Part shown: positions 19,806-27,935 of the stretch, piece after piece
Layout: each line of letters starts with the position of its first letter
Position numbering within the stretch: the stretch's first letter is position 1
From: Lentilactobacillus diolivorans DSM 14421
GTDB lineage: Bacteria; Bacillota; Bacilli; Lactobacillales; Lactobacillaceae
Length of the DNA stretch: 64,000 bases
Direction: 5' to 3'
Assembly: GCF_001434255.1 (NCBI RefSeq)
Contig: NZ_AZEY01000098.1
Location: forward strand, 62,001 to 126,000
Position numbers and translations under genes: made by a program
The notes under the pieces: generated by a model
What the model was told of the DNA's origin: nothing
Database searches by the model: none
The model's input: only the letters and a program-made list of their open reading frames with translations

Positions 19806-20117
19806 ATGGCTGAACAACGCGCCTTCAAAGAACAAGCCATGATGGCATTGGAAAATGTGGTCGATCCAGAATTGGCGGTCGATATTGTTAATTTGGGATT
19901 GATTTATAACGTTGAACTAGACGATCAAGGATTATGTACAGTGACGATGACATTAACAATCGCGGGATGCCCACTGACCGATTATCTATATGAAGCGATC
20001 AATGAAGAATTAATGGGATTTGATCAGGTTGACAAAGTTAAAATTAATTTGGTGTGGGAACCAGCATGGTCGATTGATAAAATGTCCCGAGAAGCGAGAT
20101 TGGAGCTTGGCGTATGA
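19806..20117 (+). CDS. sufT: SufT/MIP18-family (DUF59) Fe-S maturation protein
   Basis: 103 residues from the ATG at 19806; the earlier ATG at 19797 is too close to the AGAAAGGA site. The single DUF59 domain shows DPELAVDIVNLGLIYNVEL and the conserved cysteine C55 in TIAGCPLTDYL. Members help insert iron-sulfur clusters into target proteins; in Staphylococcus aureus the homologue SufT supports Fe-S maturation. Position after sufCDSUB supports this, though a repeat locus separates them. The stop overlaps the next start (ATGA), pairing it with an Nramp-like transporter. Confidence 0.88.
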   Translation: MAEQRAFKEQAMMALENVVDPELAVDIVNLGLIYNVELDDQGLCTVTMTLTIAGCPLTDYLYEAINEELMGFDQVDKVKINLVWEPAWSIDKMSREARLELGV

Positions 20118-21400
20118 AAGAAAAAGAGCTTTTGATGGATCCGGCAGCTACTAATTCAAACATTGCTGAAAAAGTGGGCCATTGGTTAAAAATCTGGGGA
20201 CCTGGGTTAATTGTGATGCTGGCTGATACTGATGCGGGTTGTTTAATTACAGCGGCACAGTCTGGTGCTCAGTGGGGTTACGCAATGGTATTACCCCAAG
20301 TTCTGCTGATCCCTATTTTATATATGGCTCAAGAAATGACTGTTCGCCTGGGAATTGTGACTGGTAAAGGTCATGGTGAGCTTATCCGGGAGAATTTTGG
20401 TAAAGGTTGGGCTTGGTTATCGGCCGGAACGTTAGCCGTTTCATCAATTGGCGCGTTATTGACCGAGTTTGTCGGGGTCGCCGGCGTTGGTGAATTGTTT
20501 GGCATTTCTAAATGGATTACGATTCCAATTGCAACGGTTTTACTGATTGGGATTGCTTTTAGCGGCAGTTATCGGCGGACAGAACGGGCCGGCGTTATTA
20601 TTGGCTTGGCTGAACTGGCTTTTATTGGAGCAGTTTTCCTAATCCATCCCAACACCTCTGACATGATCCAAGGTCTATTCACGGTTCCGTGGCAACATTC
20701 TTCATACATATATTTGGTTGCGGCAAATGTTGGAGCGGTCGTTATGCCGTGGATGATTTTTTACCAACAGAGTGCCGTAGTTGATAAACAGTTAACGACT
20801 GATTCAATTAAAAAAGAGAAACATGATACGTTAGTTGGTACGTTTATGACCCAAGGCATTATGATCCTCTTTGTGGTCGTTTTTGCAGCGACAGTTGGCA
20901 GCCACGGCAATCACGCACCGCTTAACACGGTCGGTGATTTGGCATCTGCCTTGAGCCCATTTATGGGTGTTTTCAATTCTAAATTATTAGTTGGTGTCAG
21001 CCTGTTAGGTGGTTCGTTAGTGGCAGCATTAGTGGTTGCATTAGCCGGAACATGGGGAATTACCGAAGTTTTAAACTGGAAACATAGTTTAAATGAACCG
21101 TTCGATAGGAAAAACATGGGCTTTTACATCATTTATTGTTTAGCACATATTGTTGGTGCTGTCCTTGTATTGGCAAATGTTCAATTAGTTGCAATGGCAG
21201 TGGCTGTTGAAGTAATGAATGCGTTATTGTTGCCGATTGTGTTGGGATTGCTGCTGATGCTGGAAGCGAAGGCGCTGCCGAAGAAGTATCAAATGCATGG
21301 ATTTTATAAGTACTTGGTGACAAGTCTTTGCTTAGTGGTATGGCGTTTGGTCTGTATATGGTGGGGCCAACGACAGGGTTATGGTGAATGTAGCAGTTGA
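20114..21400 (+). CDS. Nramp-related divalent metal transporter with altered motif
   Basis: 428 residues, about 11 membrane segments, Nramp superfamily by the layout GPGLIVMLADTDAGC (helix 1) and GAVVMPWMIFYQQSAV (helix 6). In canonical Nramp proteins these read DPGN and MPHN. Here D40 is kept, but the site is DAGC and MPWM, so metal choice may differ from the usual Mn/Fe. It is translationally coupled to the SufT-like gene, which suggests an iron or metal supply role (inference). The last 19 residues (WRLVCIWWGQRQGYGECSS) look out of frame; reading one frame over from about 21339 gives MAFGLYMVGPTTGLW and a stop at 21387, so a 1-base deletion at the 3' end is likely. Confidence 0.82.
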   Translation: MKEKELLMDPAATNSNIAEKVGHWLKIWGPGLIVMLADTDAGCLITAAQSGAQWGYAMVLPQVLLIPILYMAQEMTVRLGIVTGKGHGELIRENFGKGWAWLSAGTLAVSSIGALLTEFVGVAGVGELFGISKWITIPIATVLLIGIAFSGSYRRTERAGVIIGLAELAFIGAVFLIHPNTSDMIQGLFTVPWQHSSYIYLVAANVGAVVMPWMIFYQQSAVVDKQLTTDSIKKEKHDTLVGTFMTQGIMILFVVVFAATVGSHGNHAPLNTVGDLASALSPFMGVFNSKLLVGVSLLGGSLVAALVVALAGTWGITEVLNWKHSLNEPFDRKNMGFYIIYCLAHIVGAVLVLANVQLVAMAVAVEVMNALLLPIVLGLLLMLEAKALPKKYQMHGFYKYLVTSLCLVVWRLVCIWWGQRQGYGECSS

Positions 21401-21410
21401 AAGTAGCTGG

Positions 21411-21526
21411 GACATAAGTCAAAAATTTCATCTCAATTCAAAATAAAGATCCTGTCAATCAGCTTTTCTATGAACTGGTTGAAAGGATCTTTTTGAAAAT
21501 GCTTTTTTTCGGACATTTGTCCCAAC
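21411..21526 (+). terminator. Terminator within a GGGACA-type intergenic element
   Basis: Hairpin AAAGATCCT...AGGATCTTTTT (21446-21496, also CAATCAG/CTGGTTG) downstream of the Nramp-like gene, enclosed by an outer GCTGGGACA / TGTCCCAAC pair. The GCTGGGACA opening resembles the elements at 27331, 29653, 32764 and 36526. Confidence 0.75.
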
Positions 21527-21647
21527 CGCTTTAGTTTTATAAGTTGAAATAAGGAAATATAGTCCAAAAGTCAGATTACTCCAAAAATATGGGTAAAAAT
21601 TGGACTATACTTTGAAATAGAAATGTTATTAAGTTGGGGTGTGATTT

Positions 21648-21917
21648 ATGATGAAACTGAAAAAAAGGATAATGTTTGTTTCGTGGTTAATCTCACTAAT
21701 TATAGTTGGAGGTGGCGTTTATCTTTTGGCCCAGATTGATCATACAGGCATAACGAGTTCTGCGTTTGCGTTATTGATCATATTTATTTTGCCATCTTTT
21801 AGAGTTGGACATCCAATGAACAGCAAATGTTATCAAATATTAGTTAAGAGAACTGGAAGACGGTTCTTCAAATACTGGATTTTAAAACTAATCAGTTTTT
21901 CCGTGATAACACTGTAA
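21648..21917 (+). CDS. Small membrane protein of unknown function
   Basis: 89 residues with two hydrophobic helices (about 8-28 and 37-52) and a basic C-terminus (KRTGRRFFKYWILK). A GGGGTG ribosome site precedes the ATG. It heads a cluster of four small plus-strand genes encoding membrane or secreted proteins (21648-23381). I do not recognise a family. Because it is AT-rich and has no visible relative here, the gene itself is only moderately certain. Confidence 0.5.
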   Translation: MMKLKKRIMFVSWLISLIIVGGGVYLLAQIDHTGITSSAFALLIIFILPSFRVGHPMNSKCYQILVKRTGRRFFKYWILKLISFSVITL

Positions 21918-21964
21918 TTATCATATAAGGCAATATAAATCTTGATATGTAAATTTGAAAGAAG

Positions 21965-22270
21965 ATGGTCATTAAATTATTTAAACTTTCAGGTATTATA
22001 TGGGTTGTCTTTATCATTTTTGCAGCGACAATCTCTGTTTCTAAAAATGAATCTGTTCGTTTGCGGATTGCGATGGATGGTCATCCGGTAATTGCTTTGA
22101 AATATAATCCTACGCGGAGTCCGTTTCTTAGCCAGCAAATGAATGCCGATATTTACATGATTGCTTATAAGTATAATTATGATCACTTAGGAATGGCGCA
22201 CGTTGTTTTGTTTAAAATTAAAACAATTTTTATCTTCCATAATGCGACCAGCACCTACCGATATGCTTAA
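21965..22270 (+). CDS. Small membrane-anchored protein, DGHP family
   Basis: 101 residues: one N-terminal helix (about 9-24) then ESVRLRIAMDGHPVIALKYNPT, which closely matches AVRLRALVDGHPMVALTCRP in the protein at 3708. The middle MNADIYMIAYKYN corresponds to INATVYDISTKDQ there. The C-terminus is aromatic (VLFKIKTIFIFHNATSTYRY). Its ATG follows GAAAGAAG. It lies 43 bases before a W-family secreted protein, the same pairing as at 3.7-5.3 kb. Function unknown. Confidence 0.68.
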   Translation: MVIKLFKLSGIIWVVFIIFAATISVSKNESVRLRIAMDGHPVIALKYNPTRSPFLSQQMNADIYMIAYKYNYDHLGMAHVVLFKIKTIFIFHNATSTYRYA

Positions 22271-22313
22271 TTATTTGCAGCTGAATCAGCCTGAGTAAGG
22301 GGGATAAAGGCTA

Positions 22314-22745
22314 ATGAAAAAGATCTTATTAAGAGTGTTCTTTTTAACTATTGGTATGTATACATTATTACTATTCACATCATCGTTGACAACTCATGCA
22401 GCAATTTGGCATCGATATAATCCAAGCCTTTTAGGTGTTGCAAGAGACCAGCGGATTCTTAAATATGCAGGGGCTAATTGGGGGCAGTACGAAGGCTATG
22501 ATCAAAAAAGGTATTTTAAGGATTCCAATACCACTTGTTATCGTTATGATGCACGAAGACGACTCATGGTTATTCGGTACGTCAACCATGATAAACGACT
22601 GAAGGTGAACTATAATTATCGAAAATTGGTGTTTAGACATGGCCAAAAAACCCCAATTATTGCATATTACTACAGACTTGGACATCAAGCGTTTGCCTAT
22701 CTTTACACGATAAAGTTTTGGATGATTCACCCAATTCGATTTTGA
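22314..22745 (+). CDS. Small secreted basic protein, W-family member 3
   Basis: 143 residues. A signal peptide (MKKILLRVFFLTIGMYTLLL to THAA) precedes a mature domain of about 115 residues starting IWHRYNPSLLGVARDQRILK. Shared with member 1 (4822): RILKYAGANWGQY, YFKD, IRYVN, YNYRKL, and the final VKFWMIHPIRF or IKFWMIHPIRF. Such close identity between loci 17 kb apart means recent duplication or strong constraint. Tyrosine- and arginine-rich; no known domain seen. Secreted or wall-bound by inference from the signal peptide and charge. Confidence 0.8.
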   Translation: MKKILLRVFFLTIGMYTLLLFTSSLTTHAAIWHRYNPSLLGVARDQRILKYAGANWGQYEGYDQKRYFKDSNTTCYRYDARRRLMVIRYVNHDKRLKVNYNYRKLVFRHGQKTPIIAYYYRLGHQAFAYLYTIKFWMIHPIRF

Positions 22746-23024
22746 ACCTGAAATTTTCCTGGTGAACGAGTTATTTTACGATAACATAGAAAATTTTGAT
22801 ATTTCAAAAAGAAGGAGCCATATATCATTATTTAAATCGATAAGCTGTCGATAGTGATTTATGGTATCGCAAAAGAAAAAATAACATATTTTGGTGTCAT
22901 GTTGGAGCAACCTTGGTTTCCGGGCTACTTGATGTCCTTTCTTAGTTCTTGATATATTTCAAGTTATCTTGGTTTGTCATAGACGATGACTATAAATAGT
23001 TAAAATGAAGGTGACGGAAGAGCA

Positions 23025-23381
23025 ATGTTCAGAAGAAAGAACCGGAACAGAAGTTTTAATGGTGTTTCCTCGGATGATAACCTTAAAAGGTTTGGAAATA
23101 TTTTAGCAAAAATAACCGGGGTTATTGTTTTGATATTCCTTTTAATCTCAGTCTCTCCCACAAATGCCATTAGAATGACAATGATGTTAACAGGTGCCGG
23201 CCCTGTGCAAGCCATAAAAAGTACACCAACCCATTGTGAAGAGGGGAGCTATAATGCAGGAGCCGATATGTATGGCCTTCCCGAAAAACAGGCATACACC
23301 TTTGATGTTGATAAGATTCAATACTTTAGAGTTTATACGTTTCTTATTTTTCACTTTGCTTTTCCCACACCAGTGTATTAG
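23025..23381 (+). CDS. Small membrane-anchored protein, diverged DGHP family member
   Basis: 118 residues with a longer basic N-terminal segment (MFRRKNRNRSFNGV), one helix (about 30-46) and an outer domain NAIRMTMMLTGAGPVQAIKSTPT that aligns with the VRLR...DGHP region of the two relatives, although DGHP itself has become TGAG. NAGADMY and FRVYTFLIFHFAFPTP fit the middle and C-terminal motifs. A GTGACGGAAGAGCA region serves as a weak ribosome site. It ends the small-protein cluster before a terminator. Function unknown. Confidence 0.6.
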   Translation: MFRRKNRNRSFNGVSSDDNLKRFGNILAKITGVIVLIFLLISVSPTNAIRMTMMLTGAGPVQAIKSTPTHCEEGSYNAGADMYGLPEKQAYTFDVDKIQYFRVYTFLIFHFAFPTPVY

Positions 23382-23395
23382 TTGATTTAATAAAC

Positions 23396-23447
23396 GAAAA
23401 AAGAGACCTAACTGCCCGCGTAATTGCGTACAAGTAGGTCTTTTTAA
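23396..23447. terminator. Bidirectional terminator after the small-protein cluster
   Basis: AAAAAGAGACCTA pairs with TAGGTCTTTTT; A and T runs on both sides serve the converging HAD gene as well. Confidence 0.75.
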
Positions 23448-23471
23448 AATTACAAGTATCCTTAAAATTTA

Positions 23472-24152
23472 TTAGACAATGTTTTCTAATTCCATTAAAC
23501 CGGCAATTTCATAAGTGGGATTTATCAGGGTCGAATTTTGCTGATGAGCTGGATTGAACCACACTGAATCAAGGCCATAATTGGCGGCACCAAGAATGTC
23601 TGAGGTTAATGAATCACCGACAACTAATGATTGCTGCTTATCAAAATGATCAATACTTTCAGCTACGTAGTCAAAGAATTGAGGTTCGGGTTTAGGATGG
23701 CCAACTGTTTCTGAGACAAACATTTTTGTGATATATTTTGTCATTCTGGATTCACGAAGTCGGCGTTTTTGAGTCGCTGCGATTCCGTTGGTTACAATAT
23801 AGAGTTGATGGTGATGACTCAAATCGTTTAGCAATTGGACAGCGTTTGGGATTGGATCATGACCTGCCGATAAAAATTGGCGATATTGTTTCTCATAGGC
23901 CACGCCATCAACATCCAAACCGTATTGGCTGAAGAATATTTGGAATCGGGTATTCAGTAATGTCTCTCGTGAAATCTCGCCACGCTCTAAACGGCGCCAA
24001 AGCCCTTCATTCATTTGATGATAGTTTTGATAGGCTTTGGAAGTTAGTGGTCGATTGATTTGGTTAAACAGTTTTTGAATGGCCTGATGTTCTGATGCCT
24101 GAAAGTTAAGCAGGGTATCGTCAACATCGAATAAAAGGGTCGGATAGTTCAC
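23472..24152 (-). CDS. HAD-family hydrolase, YjjG/YfnB-type nucleotidase-like
   Basis: 226 residues from the GTG at 24152 (AAGGAG 6 bases upstream). A phosphatase of HAD subfamily IA: motif I DVDDTLLNF near the N-terminus, helical cap, motif II VTNG, motif III lysine in VGHPKPEPQFF, motif IV VGDSLTSDILGAANYGLDSVW. The length and cap resemble YjjG pyrimidine 5'-nucleotidases, which clean up non-canonical nucleotides; the substrate is inferred only. It follows the MarR gene with a 4-base gap, so the two are co-transcribed. Confidence 0.88.
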   Translation of the reverse strand: MNYPTLLFDVDDTLLNFQASEHQAIQKLFNQINRPLTSKAYQNYHQMNEGLWRRLERGEISRETLLNTRFQIFFSQYGLDVDGVAYEKQYRQFLSAGHDPIPNAVQLLNDLSHHHQLYIVTNGIAATQKRRLRESRMTKYITKMFVSETVGHPKPEPQFFDYVAESIDHFDKQQSLVVGDSLTSDILGAANYGLDSVWFNPAHQQNSTLINPTYEIAGLMELENIV

Positions 24153-24156
24153 AAAA

Positions 24157-24585
24157 TCACTCCTTGTCGTCACTAGTAATGACTTTGACTACTTTTTCGA
24201 TGGCTGCAACTAAAGGACTGTCTGGTGAAATACCAGTTTCGGAAAAACGGGATTGCCACCATTCTTTACGAATATCATTGATAATGGGAACAATTTTCTT
24301 ACCGGTACCGGTTAAATTTAAATTAATTGCCTTACCGGTGCCGGAAGTCTTGGTGAGGTAGTCTAATTGCTCCATCTTTTTTATTTCTCGGGTTGCCAGA
24401 CCCTTATCAATAACCAGCGATTTAGCAACCTGATTTTGGTTAATGTCTGGATGATCGCGGACAGTTAACAAAATACAGGCAGCAGTTGGATTTAGATGAT
24501 GTTTTTTGAATTGTTTCCCAGTATCTTTGTAGTATTGACGATGTAAAATCGAAATATCTTGTGCCAGGTAACCGATATCTTTCAA
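24157..24585 (-). CDS. MarR-family transcriptional regulator
   Basis: 142 residues from a TTG start (GAAAGGAC 7 bases upstream). Winged helix-turn-helix in the middle: NPTAACILLTVRDHPDINQNQVAKSLVIDKGLATREIKKMEQLDYL, then the wing KTSGTGKAINLNLTGTGK. MarR proteins act as dimers that respond to small ligands. It starts an operon with the HAD gene and faces alsS across 312 bases, so it could control either; no box was matched. Confidence 0.88.
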   Translation of the reverse strand: MKDIGYLAQDISILHRQYYKDTGKQFKKHHLNPTAACILLTVRDHPDINQNQVAKSLVIDKGLATREIKKMEQLDYLTKTSGTGKAINLNLTGTGKKIVPIINDIRKEWWQSRFSETGISPDSPLVAAIEKVVKVITSDDKE

Positions 24586-24733
24586 TGTAAAAGTCCTTTC
24601 AAATTAGTGTTTAAAAATAAGGGAATAAAATCGATCATTATTGACACTTTGTAAGCTGTGTAAATTTCTTTCAAAGTGGGAATCTGTCGAAACTTCAGTT
24701 AATTTAAACAATTCTAGAATAATATATCAGCAC

Positions 24734-24747
24734 GGTTAGCGCTTTCA
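24734..24747 (-). promoter_or_regulatory. Putative CcpA (cre) site upstream of alsS
   Basis: Minus-strand TGAAAGCGCTAACC matches 13 of 14 positions of the cre consensus TGWAANCGNTNWCA. It lies 70 bases before the alsS -35, and about 150 bases before the MarR start. Confidence 0.5.
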
Positions 24748-24815
24748 TTGCGATACCACCGCTGAATTTGTTGAAAATTATTTATTACTTACTTGATAAA
24801 GTCTACTGTTTTTTT

Positions 24816-24874
24816 GTTGACAATTCAACATAACGTGTCTATTATTTTGGTAAAGATTAAGTTGAATTGTCAAC
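24816..24874 (+). promoter_or_regulatory. alsS promoter with two paired operators
   Basis: TTGACA (24817-24822), 17-base spacer, TATTAT (24840-24845). The -35 sits inside a 14-bp dyad GTTGACAATTCAAC (24816-24829). Its exact inverse GTTGAATTGTCAAC lies at 24861-24874, in the leader. Each half is a 5-4-5 dyad (GTTGA-N4-TCAAC), as expected for a dimeric repressor, and their centres are 45 bases apart. Together they could instead fold as a leader hairpin. Confidence 0.75.
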
Positions 24875-24897
24875 ATAGAAAAGATGAGGTGCTTGAT

Positions 24898-26574
24898 ATG
24901 AGTAATGAAAAACGTGGATCCCAAGCTTTAATTCAAACGATGATTAACCAGGGTGTTAAATATGTTTTTGGTATTCCGGGTGCTAAGGTTGACCAATTAT
25001 TTGAGGATTTAACATATAGTGATGATCCCAGAACGCCCAAGCTAATTGTGGCGCGTCATGAACAAAATGCCGCCTTTATTGCGGCGGGAATTGGGCGATT
25101 GACTGGTAAACCGGGAGTGGTTGCCACCACATCGGGACCAGGGGTTTCCAACCTTGTAACGGGTTTAATTACGGCTACCACTGAGGCTGATCCCGTAGTC
25201 GCTTTGGGAGGCCAAGTGCCTCGTGACGATCTTGCACGATTAACTCATCAAAGTATTCCCAGTAAGGAACTAATGGCTAACGCAACTAAGAGCAGTGTTG
25301 AAGTTCAGGATGCAAATAATTTATCAGAAGCATTTGCCAACGCTTATCAATCAGCCATTTCACCCAAAGCAGGGGCTGCCTTCATCTCATTACCTGCTGA
25401 TGTATTGAGCGATAAGGTAGATCGGCCTGAGGTAAAGCCGTTGACGAAACATGAAAATGGTCGGGCTGCAGATGCAACTCTTGATCAAATTATTGAGTTG
25501 TTGAAACACGCGAAGTTACCGGTTATCTTGGCCGGCATGCGGGCTTCAACACCGGAAAACACGGCTGCAATTCGCAGTTTGCTTAAGAAGTTTCCGTTAC
25601 CGGTTGTTGAAACTTATCAGGGTGCGGGGATTATCTCTCATGAGCTTGAAGATGATTTCTTTGGCCGGGTGGGCCTCTTTAGAAACCAAATTGGTGATAC
25701 ACTCCTCAAACGAAGCGATTTAGTTGTTTCGATTGGTTACGATCCGGTTGAGTATGAAGCCCGTAATTGGAATGTTGATCGAACTGGTAAAGTGGTTAAT
25801 ATTGACGATGTTGCCCCCGAAATTAGTAAAGATTATCAACCGGATGTAATTGTGGTTGCAGATATTGCGGGTAGTCTGGATGCTTTGGCCGACCGCTTAC
25901 CTGGCGAATTCAAATTATCAGCAGATACTTCCAAAACGTTGGATAATTTACGACAGGAATTTGATTCTGAAAACAAAGTACCAACCGATGTCAAACCGGG
26001 AACGGTTCATCCATTGGCAATCGTCCGGGCACTTCAGGAACGGGTTGACGATGATACGACTGTTACGGTTGATGTTGGTAGTCATTATATTTGGATGGCA
26101 AGGCATTTCCGGATTTATGAACCACGTCATTTGCTATTCAGCAATGGAATGCAAACCTTAGGTGTTTCTTTACCATGGGCGATTGCAGCAGCATTGGTTC
26201 GGCCCGGCAAGCCTGTCGTTTCCGTTTCCGGTGATGGGGGTTTCCTGTTTTCGGGTCAGGAATTGGAAACCGCAGTGCGTCTTAATCTAAATATTGTGCA
26301 GTTGATCTGGAACGACGGTTACTACGACATGGTTAAATTTCAAGAAATTGCCAAGTACGGGAAACCAGCCGGTGTTCAATTTGGTCCGGTTGACTACGTT
26401 AAATACGCCGAAAGTTTTGGTGCTCGTGGCTTGCGGGTAACCAGTCCGGATGATCTTGGTACAACCTTGGATCAAGCATTTAAGACAAAGGGTCCGGTAA
26501 TTGTTGACATTCCAGTCGATTATAGTGATAACATTAAGTTAAAGTCAGCTTTATTGAAAGATATTTTAAACTAA
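24898..26574 (+). CDS. alsS: Acetolactate synthase, catabolic
   Basis: 558 residues from the ATG at 24898 (GAGGTG ribosome site). A thiamine-diphosphate enzyme joining two pyruvates into 2-acetolactate with CO2 release. The catalytic glutamate E55 is in ARHEQNAAF. The ThDP/metal motif is GDGGFLFSGQELETAVRLNL followed by WNDGYYDM. It lacks the FAD-binding pattern and partner small subunit of biosynthetic enzymes, and pairs with alsD 19 bases downstream, so it belongs to the acetoin pathway that removes excess pyruvate and acid. Control is by the paired operators upstream. Confidence 0.96.
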   Translation: MSNEKRGSQALIQTMINQGVKYVFGIPGAKVDQLFEDLTYSDDPRTPKLIVARHEQNAAFIAAGIGRLTGKPGVVATTSGPGVSNLVTGLITATTEADPVVALGGQVPRDDLARLTHQSIPSKELMANATKSSVEVQDANNLSEAFANAYQSAISPKAGAAFISLPADVLSDKVDRPEVKPLTKHENGRAADATLDQIIELLKHAKLPVILAGMRASTPENTAAIRSLLKKFPLPVVETYQGAGIISHELEDDFFGRVGLFRNQIGDTLLKRSDLVVSIGYDPVEYEARNWNVDRTGKVVNIDDVAPEISKDYQPDVIVVADIAGSLDALADRLPGEFKLSADTSKTLDNLRQEFDSENKVPTDVKPGTVHPLAIVRALQERVDDDTTVTVDVGSHYIWMARHFRIYEPRHLLFSNGMQTLGVSLPWAIAAALVRPGKPVVSVSGDGGFLFSGQELETAVRLNLNIVQLIWNDGYYDMVKFQEIAKYGKPAGVQFGPVDYVKYAESFGARGLRVTSPDDLGTTLDQAFKTKGPVIVDIPVDYSDNIKLKSALLKDILN

Positions 26575-26593
26575 ACGATAAGGAAGTCTTACG

Positions 26594-27304
26594 ATGGCAA
26601 AACACACAACTTTATATCAACATGGCACGCTGGCCTTACTAGTACCAGGCTTGTTAACCGGGACGATTACGATGGCCGATTTACTGAAGCACGGTGATAC
26701 GGGAATTGGAACCGGTGATGGCCTCGACGGTGAGCTTATTATTTTGGATGGTAAGCCGTATCAAGTCGATCATAGCGGCAAGGTGAATGTTGTCCCAAAG
26801 TCGTTTACGCTGCCATTTGCTAATAGTCATTTTGCAAGATATGCGCCACTTGCCGAATTAGAAAATGTTGATCAGGATGAATTGGATAAGCAAATGCTCT
26901 CGTTAAGTCGAGCGGCCAATACCTTCTTTTCTGTTGAAGTGAAGGGGACGTTCGCTAATATCAAAACACGGGCAGTCGAAAAGTCGACGCCGCCTTACGA
27001 TACATTGGCTAAAACTGCGGAGAATCAAAGCATTTTTACTCGCGATCAAATTGACGGCACACTATTAGGCTACTACTCGCCACAACTGTTCGATGGTGCG
27101 GCTGTTGCCGGTTTTCATGAACACTTCTTATCAGACGACCATTCTTTCGGTGGTCATGTCTTGGGCTTTCATTTAGTCAAGGGTGAAGTCACCTACCAGC
27201 TATTTGATACGCTTGAACAACATTTACCAGTCAATAACAAAGCCTATATGGCCCATGATTTTTCGAAAGATGATATTCTTGGAAGCATTCATAAAGCTGA
27301 GTAA
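26594..27304 (+). CDS. alsD: Alpha-acetolactate decarboxylase
   Basis: 236 residues. It decarboxylates 2-acetolactate to acetoin. The zinc ligands are H175, H177 and H188 in GFHEHFLSDDHSFGGHVLGF, with the same 2 and 11 spacing as the characterised Bacillus enzymes. The rest (TLYQHGTLALLVPGLLTGT, GDGLDGELIILDG) is typical. AAGGAAG precedes the ATG. It forms an operon with alsS and ends at a strong terminator. Confidence 0.96.
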   Translation: MAKHTTLYQHGTLALLVPGLLTGTITMADLLKHGDTGIGTGDGLDGELIILDGKPYQVDHSGKVNVVPKSFTLPFANSHFARYAPLAELENVDQDELDKQMLSLSRAANTFFSVEVKGTFANIKTRAVEKSTPPYDTLAKTAENQSIFTRDQIDGTLLGYYSPQLFDGAAVAGFHEHFLSDDHSFGGHVLGFHLVKGEVTYQLFDTLEQHLPVNNKAYMAHDFSKDDILGSIHKAE

Positions 27305-27330
27305 CAATAGCTAAGCAGTTTTAAACTAAA

Positions 27331-27372
27331 GGGGGCTGGGACAAAAGTAATTTTGTCCCAGTCTCTATTTGT
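27331..27372 (+). terminator. Terminator of alsSD in a GGGACAAAA element
   Basis: GGCTGGGACAAAA pairs perfectly with TTTTGTCCCAGTC around a GTAA loop, 27 bases after alsD. It is followed by the phrase TGTAATCACGATTATTACC that is repeated after 32764. Confidence 0.85.
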
Positions 27373-27394
27373 GTAATCACGATTATTACCAGGT

Positions 27395-27603
27395 AAAAAC
27401 GCGGGACAAAAGGCAACTTTCGGTCGTGTAACCGAATTATCCAAATATTCAAGATCAGAATATCTCGCTGAACTTGTTACTTAGTTAAAACATGGGCCAG
27501 CAAGCAGACCCCGGCCATACAAGCCTCCTAACTTGACATTCCAAAATCGGGAATATCAAGTTAGGAGGCTTATATTCTGGGGTCTAACCGCTTACCGGCC
27601 CAC
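27395..27603 (-). repeat. Palindromic intergenic repeat, locus C (reverse orientation)
   Basis: The complete copy spans 27491-27603: outer arms GGGCCAGCAAGCAGACC / GGTCTAACCGCTTACCGGCCC, tips GGCCATACAAG / CTTATATTCTGGGG, private stem GCCTCCTAACTTGA and complement. A degenerate arm (27400-27490) with a small hairpin precedes it. The rest of this 873-base gap holds AT-rich sequence and the symporter promoter. Confidence 0.8.
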
Positions 27604-27935
27604 TCTGTTTTGTGTTGCAAAGCTGCCAACCTTAACGGACAGGTGGTGATCTGTTTTGTAGTTAGCTATTCTTGTTCATCCGTTAAATTTTTTCACAGAA
27701 TTTTCATGATTTTTCCAAACCTATTTGCTATCTTTATCATTACTGATAATAGATAATCTTATTGGAAAATAGATTTGGAGGTGAAGTCAATAGAGAATGA
27801 TATTAATTAATAAACACTAAACAATACTAAAATTTATTCTAATATTAGTAAAATAATGTTGGTCGATCAATCCGCGGTATATTAGGCTTTAAATTCGATA
27901 ATAAAATTTATTTGTCGGATAACAAATCTTTACAG

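Noticed and set aside
27777-27818. GGAGGTGA ribosome-like site followed by a 7-codon frame
   Set aside because: Too short to judge and no attenuator structure seen; perhaps the scar of a lost gene.
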